Shown: positions 1 through 7,764, counted from the stretch's first letter. The stretch is DNA of 11,393 bases from an uncultured Saprospiraceae bacterium (GCA_937127195.1 CAKZLT010000402.1:1-11393); one strand, 5' to 3'. Notes: generated by a model from the letters alone, not told the origin. Made by a program: numbers and translations.

Positions 1-9
1 TTTTCTAAG

Positions 10-115
10 TTAGGGAGTAGGAAAAAAATAACCTACCCAATCTAGCTTGTTATTTTCCATTTTAAGAAAAATAACGTTACAATATCGGGTAGCTTATTTA
101 TTTCCTACTCCCTTA
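10..115. repeat. 32-bp imperfect inverted repeat with 42-bp spacer
   Basis: The left arm (10-41) and the reverse complement of the right arm (84-115) match at about 28 of 32 positions, sharing GGGAGTAGGAAA and, after one mismatch, AAATAA and CTACCC. The spacer (42-83) is AT-rich and shows no coding potential. The arms are too long and far apart for an ordinary terminator. It could be a small non-autonomous mobile element or an intergenic palindromic repeat. The window edge lies 9 bases away, so flanking duplications cannot be judged. Confidence 0.6.
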
Positions 116-196
116 AAAATTTGAAATTCTAATTATTTATACACGTTTACTTTTGTCCAAGTACTTAAAAAGTTTAGTCTCAGTAAATACTCAAAC

Positions 197-231
197 AAAA
201 AACCAATTCATTATAAATGAATTGGTTTTTT
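197..231. terminator. Bidirectional intrinsic terminator
   Basis: A perfect 16-bp stem (197-212 with 216-231) encloses a 3-base loop. The stem reads A6, CCAATTCATT and then the complement ending in T6, so either strand gives a hairpin followed by a U-run. It lies 80 bases beyond the stop of the minus-strand protease. It may serve a gene to the left of the window, the protease transcript, or both. Confidence 0.75.
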
Positions 232-284
232 GTCAGAACGTATCAATTTACTAAAAAAGGGTGTAATTCAGTTTTAGTAACTAA

Positions 285-320
285 AAAAAATAGCTGGGTG
301 TAATTCCGAAGCTATTTTTT
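285..320 (-). terminator. Terminator overlapping the protease stop codon
   Basis: An 11-bp stem (AAAAAATAGCT at 285-295 with AGCTATTTTTT at 310-320) and a 14-base loop overlap the protease stop codon at 312-314. On the minus strand the hairpin is followed by a T-rich stretch (283-290 complement). The word GGGTGTAATTC occurs in the loop at 296-306 and again at 259-269, a short direct repeat of unknown meaning. Confidence 0.6.
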
Positions 321-1970
321 AATAATCTTTTTACTGACTCGTCCATTGCCTATTTTCAATTCAATAATATAAACCCCCACAGCCAAATCCTCCAAATTGA
401 TTACTTTTTTATAACCTACATCTTTAAACTCCTTCATTAATTGACCATTCATATTATAAATAGAAATGTTATGCATCAATTCGCTTTTAGCATCAACTTC
501 TATAATATCAGATGTTGGATTTGGAGCAACTATAACTTCAATATCACTTTGTACTTTATCATTACTCGATATTAAACTTTGCACGTAAGTCAAAGCAGCT
601 CCCGCATTCAAACGACCTGCTCCATGATACTGATCCCATCCTGCTACATCTTCATTCGGGTCTCCTACTTGGTCATCTGATGTATTTTTAAGAATATCTC
701 TAATTGCTTCTACTCCCAATAACGGATCGAGAGCTTTTATCAAAGCGACAACACCAGTTACTTGAGGTGCAGCTTGCGATGTTCCGCCCCAATAACTATT
801 AAAATTAGCGTTTGAGTTATAACTTAATCCATAAATTGGACTTCCAGGTGCCGATAAATCTATATGATTTCCAAAACTACTTCCACTCGTATTACTCCAA
901 AAAAACGGCGAAACTCGGCTATCATCTACCCCCGTTGCTCCAACTGCAATAGTATTGGCGTAAGCTGCTGGATAATTAGGTACATTATTATCATTATTCA
1001 TCATACAAGCGATCACAACAACATCATTAGCATGCGCATAATCCACGGCTGACTTCATAGTCGCTGAAAAAGAACTTCCTCCAACAGACATATTTATTAC
1101 GTCCGCACCATTATCAACTGCATAATAAATTGCTGCTGTCCACCATGAATAAAACCCCGAGTTGTCATCTTTTAAAATTTTAGCTATCATCAATTTGCAA
1201 TTCCAATCCACTCCCGACAAACCAATTCCGTTATCTCCTTCCATTCCTACAATGCTACCAACATTAGTTCCGTGACCATGATCATCAACTGGCATATTGT
1301 CAGAATATGCAAAATCCCAACCTCTAGCATCATCTATAAACCCATTTTGGTCATCATCTATTCCATTTCCATTACTATCCATAGAGTTGCCCCAAAGACG
1401 ATTGCTGATTTCAGGATGATTGAGCTTCATTCCAGAATCCAAGATAGCAACAACAACCGAAGAATCCCCAGTTGTAATATCCCAAGCAGTTTCCATATTC
1501 ATATCTGCTCCCGCGGTAGCACTTGAGTTAAAAGTCCCGTCGTTCTTAAATTGCCATTGGCTACTATAATTGGGGTCATTAGGCGTATAACCTTGCACGC
1601 CGCCACTATGCCCAATGAAGTTAGGTTCAACATATTCAAAGATTTCAGTTGCCATATAATCTTGAATCAATTGCTCTATATCGACACTTTTACTAAATTT
1701 AATTACCAGTATCTTATCTGTATTCGGGCGATTAGACATTTGTTTTTTGGGCTTGCTTTGTATCAACTTTTCAATAGTGCTTACTTCGAGCTGTTCATTA
1801 ATTTGGTCAATAGCTGTGATACCAAGTCTTGTTTTTCCTTTTTGATATTGATAAGGAATAATTTCTTTAATTTTTACAATAATTTCATCTTTCGCAAAAT
1901 TATCTTCTTGAGCTTCTGTATTATAAATAACTACAAACAATAGTAGAAATACGGATAAAATTTGTTTCAT
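312..1970 (-). CDS. Secreted subtilisin-like (S8) serine protease with T9SS sorting domain
   Basis: The 552-residue protein is predicted to be exported and act extracellularly or at the cell surface. Residues 1-20 form a signal peptide (Lys2, hydrophobic core, ending TEAQ). Residues 25-118 resemble an inhibitor I9-type propeptide ending VEPN. The catalytic domain (about 135-465) has Asp178 in ILDSG, His233 in HGHGTNVG and Ser398 in GGTSQAAP. Residues 198-214 form an Asp/Asn/Gly-rich loop (DSNGNGIDDDQNG) typical of Ca2+ loops in related subtilases. Residues 478-552 are a type A T9SS C-terminal domain: APNP start, 'IYNMNGQL', 'GVYIIELK', basic end. Oxyanion Asn is probably Asn325, but the usual preceding Gly is Met324. 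The ATG follows AAATTCAAAA, with no Shine-Dalgarno sequence. The gene is divergent from the TetR-type gene, 466 bp apart. The substrate cannot be told. Confidence 0.95.
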   Translation of the reverse strand: MKQILSVFLLLFVVIYNTEAQEDNFAKDEIIVKIKEIIPYQYQKGKTRLGITAIDQINEQLEVSTIEKLIQSKPKKQMSNRPNTDKILVIKFSKSVDIEQLIQDYMATEIFEYVEPNFIGHSGGVQGYTPNDPNYSSQWQFKNDGTFNSSATAGADMNMETAWDITTGDSSVVVAILDSGMKLNHPEISNRLWGNSMDSNGNGIDDDQNGFIDDARGWDFAYSDNMPVDDHGHGTNVGSIVGMEGDNGIGLSGVDWNCKLMIAKILKDDNSGFYSWWTAAIYYAVDNGADVINMSVGGSSFSATMKSAVDYAHANDVVVIACMMNNDNNVPNYPAAYANTIAVGATGVDDSRVSPFFWSNTSGSSFGNHIDLSAPGSPIYGLSYNSNANFNSYWGGTSQAAPQVTGVVALIKALDPLLGVEAIRDILKNTSDDQVGDPNEDVAGWDQYHGAGRLNAGAALTYVQSLISSNDKVQSDIEVIVAPNPTSDIIEVDAKSELMHNISIYNMNGQLMKEFKDVGYKKVINLEDLAVGVYIIELKIGNGRVSKKIIKK

Positions 1971-2436
1971 TTTTGAATTTTATTAATGTTTAAAATTTTG
2001 GTTCTATACATTGTTCATACGAAACTCCTCCAAATAAGTTTACTGTCCTTAGGCTTTATTTGATGATATACAATCAAATAGTACACAACCTCTACAAAAA
2101 GCATTCATCAAAAGCAATTGGTTTCATTTTTTCTTGAATATATTGACTTAGCAACCAATAAAATGTCAAATAACCTTTTATATTTGTACTTCACACGCGG
2201 TTTTACTATATTTTTTCATAGTAAAACTCTTATTATTAATAGTTAATAATATAGACAAAAGCAATCAAGTGTAACAAACACTGCTATTTTTTTATTTTTT
2301 TATTCAAAAAAAAGCCTGATAATAAACCATCAAATTCTTTTTGAAATTATAAAATTTAAAAGATAAATCTCATTACAGGAAATTTTTTGTCTATTATATA
2401 CTTGAATTTCTATTCATAAAACTTAAGTCTTTTTTC
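1971..2436. other. Divergent intergenic region, AT-rich
   Basis: This 466-bp gap must hold the promoters of the protease (minus) and the TetR-type gene (plus). It is very AT-rich, with T- and A-tracts around 2285-2312. I see no convincing full Bacteroidota promoter (TTTG with TAnnTTTG at the right spacing), RNA gene or small ORF. One palindrome (2200-2227) is listed separately. Confidence 0.5.
2200..2227. repeat. Perfect 10-bp inverted repeat in the protease/TetR gap
   Basis: GTTTTACTAT (2200-2209) is exactly complementary to ATAGTAAAAC (2218-2227), with an 8-base AT-rich spacer. No U-run follows on the plus strand, so a terminator is unlikely. It lies between divergent genes, one a TetR-type regulator, so it may be an operator or a 5' leader hairpin. 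This rests on position alone. Confidence 0.35.
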
Positions 2437-3120
2437 ATGGCATTTTCTATTCAAATTGAGTTAAATGATAAGCTCTATATTCGCGATCCTCAGCAAACAA
2501 AGCTTGGCAAAAAAATACTTCAACAGAGTATTGTCTTGATTGATAAGATTGGCTTTGAGAAGTTTACTTTCAAAAAATTAGCAGAAGCAATTGAATCAAC
2601 AGAAGCTTCTGTTTATAGATATTTTGAGAACAAACACAAACTTTTGATATATTTGGTGTCATGGTATTGGGAATGGGTCAAATTTCAGATTGATTTTCAT
2701 ACAATGAATATCAAAAATCCTAAAGTCAAGCTAGAAAAAATTCTCAGCGTCATTGTAGAATCTTCTAAAGAGAATCCAATCATTGAGCATATTGACGAGC
2801 AAATTTTGCATAGGATTGTCATTGCTGAAGCATCGAAGGCATATCACACCAAAGAGGTTGATGAAGAAAACCAAGATGGTTTCTTTTCTACATATAAATC
2901 TCTTTGTGCCAAAATCGCGGATGTCATTATGGAAATCAATCCTGAATTTCCGTATCCTAGAGCGTTAGCAAGCACCTTACTAGAAATGACTAATGACAAT
3001 ATTTACTTTGCGGAACATTTACCAGCTTTAACTGATATTCAAATTCCTGACAAAGAGGATTTGTCACCTGTTCACAAATTATTAGAATTCTTTGCATTCC
3101 GATTGATTTGTAAAGACTAG
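2437..3120 (+). CDS. TetR/AcrR-type transcriptional regulator
   Basis: This 227-residue protein has the usual TetR-family length. Residues 22-70 form the DNA-binding domain: a helix (KKILQQSIVLIDKIGF), then the helix-turn-helix 'FTFKKLAEAIESTEASVYRYF' split around residues 43-63, then KHKLL. The Y-R-Y-F-x-N-K-x-x-L signature at 60-70 is characteristic. The remainder (about 75-227) is helical and fits a ligand-binding and dimerisation domain, with no recognisable ligand specificity. TetR regulators often control themselves or a neighbour; candidates are the divergent protease and the downstream membrane protein. A strong terminator right after the stop separates it from the latter. The ATG follows CTTTTTTC without a Shine-Dalgarno sequence. 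The family call is firm; target and ligand are unknown. Confidence 0.88.
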   Translation: MAFSIQIELNDKLYIRDPQQTKLGKKILQQSIVLIDKIGFEKFTFKKLAEAIESTEASVYRYFENKHKLLIYLVSWYWEWVKFQIDFHTMNIKNPKVKLEKILSVIVESSKENPIIEHIDEQILHRIVIAEASKAYHTKEVDEENQDGFFSTYKSLCAKIADVIMEINPEFPYPRALASTLLEMTNDNIYFAEHLPALTDIQIPDKEDLSPVHKLLEFFAFRLICKD

Positions 3121-3122
3121 AT

Positions 3123-3160
3123 AAAAGGCGTAAAAGGGTTTAAAACTTTTACGCCTTTTT
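3123..3160 (+). terminator. Intrinsic terminator after the TetR-type gene
   Basis: A perfect 14-bp stem (AAAAGGCGTAAAAG at 3123-3136 with its complement at 3146-3159) and a 9-base loop start 2 bases after the stop codon, followed by a short T-run. It is A-rich on the other side, so it could also stop minus-strand transcription. Confidence 0.85.
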
Positions 3161-3247
3161 TATAAAAAATACTACCTCAAAATCTAGTAATAAACGCTAC
3201 GTTTTTATTAAAAAATTTAAAACCATACAAAATATACTTTTTCGCAG

Positions 3248-4183
3248 ATGAGAAAATTCATTCATTACTTTCAAGATTTCCTTTCTAGCCATTTTGATTG
3301 GCGATTATATTTATCTGCAACTATTTTTGTTGGTTTTTTCGTTTGGCTCAACTTTCATTTCAATTTCGAAAAAGAGTATATTGGCTACCGAAGTTGGAAA
3401 AGTGTTGGCGGATTCTTTCTGTTGCAACTCTTCCCTTTTTATACTGTTATTGCGATGCAAGCCTATTTCAAGCAAGATTGGAGCATTTTCGCGGATGCTA
3501 ATTTCTGGATGCTGACATTGGCTGGTTTTGCCATTTTAGCATTTAGTCGCGGCTTTCCATATACTATCGAATTATCTCAAATATTCCCTTCTGATATTCG
3601 ACGATTTGGTGCGCGATGCTTGATGAAAGGCAAGCGATTATTCATTGTCATTTTACCATTATTCTTATTGTATTGGTTTACTAAGAATAAGTTCGGTTAC
3701 GAAAACTTCTACGGTTTAACCTTCAAAAACGCGCATATCAAACCTTACATCATTCTTTTACTCTGCATGGTTCCTTTGATTTACTTGGCTTCACTAGATG
3801 ATAGCTTTCTCAGAAGTTACCCAAAATTTCGTGATTATGGTGCGGCTAATGCCCTTGGCGTTCCCAAATATGTCACCGTCGGAATTTACGAATTTGTCTA
3901 TGGAACAGGTTTTATAGCCATAGAACTCTTTTTTAGGGGCTTTTTAATCATTGGATTAGCCTTTTTATTAGGTAAAGATGTTGTGCTGCCGATGGCGGCT
4001 ACTTATGTCTTTTTGCATTTTGGAAAACCTCCTGGGGAAGCGATTAGTTCTTACTTTGGTGGTTATATCTTGGGCGTAATTGCTTTATATTCTGGAAATA
4101 TCTGGGGCGGTGTGTTTGTTCACGTCGGTATTGCTTGGCTGATGGAACTGATGGCTTGGGTGCAAATATCTAAAGTAGAGTAG
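3248..4183 (+). CDS. CPBP-family (CAAX protease / Abi-like) integral membrane protein
   Basis: The 311-residue, strongly hydrophobic protein has about eight probable membrane segments (near 20-38, 53-71, 86-100, 131-145, 166-182, 219-241, 245-258 and 270-305). The C-terminal third carries the CPBP motif series: E226-LFF-R230 with G231 (motif 1), Y253-x3-H257 (motif 2) and H292 (motif 3), which form the presumed metal-binding site in this family of intramembrane glutamic-type proteases. Motif 1 is normally EExxxR; the first Glu is replaced by Ile225 while the second Glu is kept. Members process prenylated proteins or bacteriocin-related peptides, but many have no known substrate. The gene stands alone, between the TetR-type terminator and a long inverted repeat. 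TetR regulation is possible but unsupported. No Shine-Dalgarno sequence is visible before the ATG. Confidence 0.75.
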   Translation: MRKFIHYFQDFLSSHFDWRLYLSATIFVGFFVWLNFHFNFEKEYIGYRSWKSVGGFFLLQLFPFYTVIAMQAYFKQDWSIFADANFWMLTLAGFAILAFSRGFPYTIELSQIFPSDIRRFGARCLMKGKRLFIVILPLFLLYWFTKNKFGYENFYGLTFKNAHIKPYIILLLCMVPLIYLASLDDSFLRSYPKFRDYGAANALGVPKYVTVGIYEFVYGTGFIAIELFFRGFLIIGLAFLLGKDVVLPMAATYVFLHFGKPPGEAISSYFGGYILGVIALYSGNIWGGVFVHVGIAWLMELMAWVQISKVE

Positions 4184-4189
4184 CTTTTG

Positions 4190-4305
4190 TTGAACCACAA
4201 AGAGACAAAGAGAACAAAGGTGTTTTTGCTTGTGGTATCGCTTTTTTGAACCACAAAGAAATTAATAAAAATAGCCTTTGTTTTCTTTGTCCCTTTGTGG
4301 TTCAA
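4190..4305. repeat. 31-bp inverted repeat of 'TTGAACCACAAAG' type with an extra inner copy
   Basis: The left arm (4190-4220, starting TTGAACCACAAAGAGACAAA) and the reverse complement of the right arm (4275-4305) differ at 2 of 31 positions. A third, partial copy in direct orientation (TTGAACCACAAAGA at 4246-4259) lies between them and could pair with the right arm in an alternative fold. It begins 6 bases after the membrane protein stop, so it may also end transcription, though no clean U-run follows. Similar ACCACAAAG-type repeats are scattered through many bacterial genomes. Confidence 0.8.
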
Positions 4306-4659
4306 AATGCGATAACATAGAACTATACGAAATTTCGCTAAGGGATTTTCTAGCATTTTCATAAAAAAAACGCTATACAATCATTTAACACAACTCATTA
4401 TCAGTATAATACAAAAGCAAGAAAATATATTTCTTTTTATAGATATTTTGTTTTTTCTTTTTTTTAAAATATTAAAAATGGCTAATACAAAATAATAGTT
4501 ATTGATTGTTCTATACTTTATTTAAAAATAAAACTAACTAATTTTAAATTCTTTTTTTATAAAAAAAATCCCCCATGAAAAAGCTAAAAACCATTGACTT
4601 AAAAATATTCTCTATCCAATTTGTCGTACATTTGTTCCTATAATCAAATAAAAAAGAAT
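4306..4659. other. AT-rich gap upstream of glgB
   Basis: About 350 bp of very AT-rich DNA with homopolymer runs. I see no ORF with family likeness, no RNA gene and no hairpin of note. It should contain the glgB promoter. TTGACT near 4595 and TATAAT at 4639-4644 are the only core-like words, but they are too far apart to form one promoter and TATAAT is only 15 bases from the start codon. Confidence 0.4.
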
Positions 4660-6588
4660 ATGGCTCGTACACAGTTTATGACATTGTTTTCAGAGTTTGA
4701 CATTAACCTATTCAAAGCAGGTAAATATTACCGCGCTTACGAAAAACTAGGTAGTCACACCGTAGAACTAGAAGGTACAAAAGGAACTTACTTCGCTGTT
4801 TGGGCTCCTAATGCCAAACAAGTTTCCGTATTTGGCGACTTCAACGACTGGAATAAAGAGGCTCATTTACTTAATATACGTTTGGATAATTCTGGTATTT
4901 GGGAAGGCTTCATTCCTGATGTTGGGCATGGTGCTGTTTACAAATATCATATCATTTCTAATAATAATAATTTGCATCTCGAAAAGGCAGACCCTTTTGC
5001 TCGTCATGCAGAAACGCCTCCTTTGACTGCTTCTATGGTCTGGGATATGAAAGATTACGAATGGAATGACAATGATTGGATGCATTATCGCTACGAAGAC
5101 CACGATAAAGCAAAACCTTGTAGTGTCTATGAAGTACATTTGGGTTCTTGGCGCAGAAAGTCAATGGATGGTAAGGATGACTGGTATTCTTATCGCGAAT
5201 TGGCGGACATATTAGTTCCTTATGTCAAAGAAATGGGATTCACTCACATTGAATTGATGCCCATAACGGAACATCCATTTTATGGTTCTTGGGGTTATCA
5301 GACTACTGGATATTTTGCTCCAACGAGTCGATATGGTACGCCACAAGATTTTATGCACTTAGTCAATGCCTTTCATGAAGCTGGAATTGGCGTTTTATCT
5401 GATTGGGTGCCTTCACACTTCCCTGGTGATGCCCATGGTTTACATCTTTTTGACGGTACGCATTTATACGAACACGCTGACCCGCGTAAAGGGTTTCATC
5501 CAGATTGGAAATCATATATCTACAATTTTGGTCGTAATGAAATACGTTCATTTTTGATTAGTAATGCTTTATTTTGGTTAGATAAATATCACATTGACGG
5601 ACTTCGAGTCGATGCGGTTGCTTCGATGTTGTATTTAGATTATTCTCGTAATGATGGCGAATGGATTCCGAATCAATACGGTGGAAAAGAAAATTTAGAG
5701 TCAATTGCTTTTTTAAAAGAATTAAATGAAGCGATTCATTCAGAATATAAAGGAGTTATTACAATTGCCGAAGAAAGTACCTCTTGGCCAAAGGTTTCTC
5801 GTCCAACTTTCTTGGGTGGATTAGGCTTTGACCAAAAATGGATGATGGGCTGGATGAATGACACGTTACAATATTTTGAGCGTGATGCAAAATATAGAAA
5901 ATACCATCAAGGAGAATTAACGTTTAGTTTAGTTTATGCTTTTTCTGAGAATTTCATGTTACCATTTTCACATGACGAAGTGGTTCACGGAAAGGGTTCT
6001 ATGATTAGAAAAATGCCTGGTGACTTATGGCAAAAATCTGCTAATCTTCGTTTGATGTATGGTATGATGTTTACTCATCCTGGAACGCAATTACTTTTCA
6101 TGGGTGCAGAAATCGGTCAATGGAAAGAATGGAATCACGACCAAGGTTTGGATTGGGGAATACTCGAAAATCCACAACATAAAGGCATTCAAACATGGGT
6201 TAAGGCACTTAATAAATACGTTACGACTCAGCCTGCCTTGTTTGAAAAGAACTTTGAAGAAGGTGGTTTTGAATGGATTGCAAACGATGATACTGAGAAT
6301 TGTGTATTGATTTTTGTGAGAAAAGGCAATGATAATTCAAAAAATCAAATAGTCGTTTGTCATAGTCAACCAAACGTAGTTCAAGATTATAGATTTGGTG
6401 TTTCTAAAACGGGGACTTATCGCGAGGTATTGAATAGTGATAAGTCAGAATACGGCGGAAGCGGCATCTATAATGGCAGCGATTTGACAACGGAAGCTAT
6501 CGCTTCTCATGGTCAAGAGCAATCTATTACAATTACTTTGCCTCCTTTGGGAATCGCTTGTTTTGAATGGGTTGAAGTTGAAGCGTAA
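4660..6588 (+). CDS. glgB: 1,4-alpha-glucan (glycogen) branching enzyme
   Basis: GlgB cuts alpha-1,4 chains of glycogen and rejoins them as alpha-1,6 branches in the cytoplasm. The protein is 642 residues from the ATG at 4660. The frame is open back to a TTG at 4621, but the ATG follows an A-rich AAAAAAGAAT and starts the conserved part. Residues 40-110 are the CBM48 module (FAVWAPNAKQVSVFGDFNDW). The GH13 barrel has region I DWVPSHF (248-254), the nucleophile Asp318 in DGLRVDAVAS, the acid/base Glu371 in IAEES and Asp439 in SHDEVVHG. The C-terminal beta domain includes LNSDKSEYGGSG. It is shorter than the E. coli enzyme, lacking the extra N-terminal N1 domain. No other glycogen gene is next to it in the window, so it appears to be expressed alone; a large terminator follows. 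Confidence 0.97.
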   Translation: MARTQFMTLFSEFDINLFKAGKYYRAYEKLGSHTVELEGTKGTYFAVWAPNAKQVSVFGDFNDWNKEAHLLNIRLDNSGIWEGFIPDVGHGAVYKYHIISNNNNLHLEKADPFARHAETPPLTASMVWDMKDYEWNDNDWMHYRYEDHDKAKPCSVYEVHLGSWRRKSMDGKDDWYSYRELADILVPYVKEMGFTHIELMPITEHPFYGSWGYQTTGYFAPTSRYGTPQDFMHLVNAFHEAGIGVLSDWVPSHFPGDAHGLHLFDGTHLYEHADPRKGFHPDWKSYIYNFGRNEIRSFLISNALFWLDKYHIDGLRVDAVASMLYLDYSRNDGEWIPNQYGGKENLESIAFLKELNEAIHSEYKGVITIAEESTSWPKVSRPTFLGGLGFDQKWMMGWMNDTLQYFERDAKYRKYHQGELTFSLVYAFSENFMLPFSHDEVVHGKGSMIRKMPGDLWQKSANLRLMYGMMFTHPGTQLLFMGAEIGQWKEWNHDQGLDWGILENPQHKGIQTWVKALNKYVTTQPALFEKNFEEGGFEWIANDDTENCVLIFVRKGNDNSKNQIVVCHSQPNVVQDYRFGVSKTGTYREVLNSDKSEYGGSGIYNGSDLTTEAIASHGQEQSITITLPPLGIACFEWVEVEA

Positions 6589-6613
6589 AACGCTTTTGAA
6601 CAGATGAATGTAG

Positions 6614-6690
6614 AACCGCAGAAGTTGCTCCGCTGTTATTTCCTTTTAAGGGCGATAACAGCAGAGCAATTTCTGCGGTTTTTTTATTTT
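6614..6690 (+). terminator. Large hairpin terminator after glgB
   Basis: A 26-bp stem (6614-6639 with 6655-6680), starting AACCGCAGAA and ending TTCTGCGGTT, has one G-U pair and one C-A mismatch. The loop is 15 bases. It is followed directly by T7 and more T-rich sequence, a classic rho-independent terminator but with an unusually long stem. Confidence 0.85.
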
Positions 6691-6715
6691 TATTAAAAAA
6701 ATGGTTCTTTGGCAT

Positions 6716-6780
6716 TTTGGTGGGTAAAACCTTTCACTTGCAAAGTCTTCAAAACTTTGCAAATTATAGAATCCACCAAA
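6716..6780 (+). promoter_or_regulatory. Nested hairpin in the leader of the PLP dehydratase/racemase gene
   Basis: The outer stem pairs TTTGGTGGGT (6716-6725) with ATCCACCAAA (6771-6780), with one G-U pair. Inside is a second perfect 9-bp hairpin, TTGCAAAGT (6738-6746) with ACTTTGCAA (6754-6762). It ends 27 bases before the ATG. No Thr/Ile-rich leader peptide or U-run is visible, so classic attenuation is not supported. It may be a structured leader or a decayed repeat; the inner hairpin resembles the one at 9908-9970 in layout. Confidence 0.4.
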
Positions 6781-6807
6781 TCATAAAAGAGACAAAAAAA
6801 TCAAAAT

Positions 6808-7764
6808 ATGAAACCAATCACTAATATTCCAACTTTAGAGGATATTCAAAGAGTTCACGAAGCTATCAAACCATATATTCATCGTACGCCTGTGCTTTCC
6901 TCTAAGAGTATCAATGCAATTGCAGGTTGCGAAATTTATTTTAAATGTGAAAATTTCCAAAAAGTCGGTGCTTTCAAAATGCGTGGCGCAAGTAGTGCGG
7001 TTTTGGCATTGTCCGAAACAGAACGACAGAAAGGAATTGCCACACATTCTTCTGGAAATCACGCGCAAGCAGTTGCACTCTCTGCCAAATTGCAAAGCAT
7101 TCCAGCTTATATCGTCATGCCCGAAAATGCGCCTATTATCAAATTTAATGCAACGAAAGGCTATGGTGCTACCATTTTTAGAAGTGGAAATACAATTACT
7201 GAACGTGAGGAAAAACTAAATGAAGTTCTCACAAAAACAGATGCTACTTTTTTACATCCTTATAATAACTATGATATTATCGCTGGTCAAGCAACCGCTT
7301 CTAAAGAATTACATGAAGATATTGAAGATTTAGAAGTCATTCTTGCACCTATCGGAGGTGGCGGCTTGATGAGCGGAACGGCTCTTTATACGCATTATAC
7401 CAAACCTCATGTCACCATTTTGGGTGCAGAACCCAAAAATGTAGATGATGCTTTTCGTTCTTTTCATAGTGGAAAAGTAGAAATTAATGAAACAATTAAT
7501 ACTATCGCAGACGGACTTAGAACAAATCTAGGAAATTATACTTTGGAAGTTATCAGAAAGCACGTCGAGGATATTATTACTGTGGAGGAAGAAGAAATTA
7601 TAAATGCCATGCGCCTCATTTGGGAACGTATGAAAATCATTGTTGAGCCTTCTTCTGCTGTTCCTTTTGCGGCTGTGCTTCAACAAAAAGAACGTTTTCA
7701 AGGTAAAAAAATCGGAATTATTATCACTGGCGGAAATGTCGATGTGGAACGTTTACCGTTCTGA
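6808..7764 (+). CDS. PLP-dependent serine racemase / threonine-serine dehydratase (fold type II)
   Basis: The 318-residue cytoplasmic enzyme lacks the C-terminal ACT domain of biosynthetic IlvA and has the length of TdcB and serine racemase. The PLP lysine is Lys57 in VGAFKMRGA. SSGNHAQA (81-88) and GGGGLMSG (183-190) form the cofactor and phosphate-binding loops, and TGGN is at 307-310. Ser82 aligns with human serine racemase Ser84, the second acid/base needed for racemisation; threonine dehydratases usually have Ala there. GAEPKNVDD (206-214) keeps Glu208 and Asp214 of the divalent-metal site. Such enzymes racemise L-serine and also beta-eliminate serine, threonine or hydroxyaspartate to an oxo acid and ammonia. 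An A-rich leader precedes the ATG. serA lies about 0.9 kb downstream, so a serine link is plausible. The dominant activity cannot be settled from sequence. Confidence 0.9.
   Translation: MKPITNIPTLEDIQRVHEAIKPYIHRTPVLSSKSINAIAGCEIYFKCENFQKVGAFKMRGASSAVLALSETERQKGIATHSSGNHAQAVALSAKLQSIPAYIVMPENAPIIKFNATKGYGATIFRSGNTITEREEKLNEVLTKTDATFLHPYNNYDIIAGQATASKELHEDIEDLEVILAPIGGGGLMSGTALYTHYTKPHVTILGAEPKNVDDAFRSFHSGKVEINETINTIADGLRTNLGNYTLEVIRKHVEDIITVEEEEIINAMRLIWERMKIIVEPSSAVPFAAVLQQKERFQGKKIGIIITGGNVDVERLPF

Noticed and set aside
1551..1943. Long open frame opposite the protease start (130 codons, plus strand)
   Set aside because: It lies entirely antisense to the well-supported protease N-terminus, has no family likeness and reflects the codon pattern of the real gene.
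2179..2186. TATATTTG as a Bacteroidota -7 promoter box for the TetR-type gene
   Set aside because: It fits TAnnTTTG, but no TTTG lies 19-21 bases upstream; in such AT-rich DNA this word is expected by chance.
4120..4380. 86-codon minus-strand frame over the membrane protein end and inverted repeat
   Set aside because: It is made of repeat sequence plus antisense coding DNA, with no conserved protein features.
4621..4659. TTG start for glgB, adding 13 residues
   Set aside because: The added residues do not look like part of the family, and the ATG at 4660 has the A-rich leader typical of this genome.
6716..6807. Threonine/isoleucine attenuator or known riboswitch
   Set aside because: No leader peptide rich in Thr or Ile, no terminator U-run and no recognisable aptamer core.
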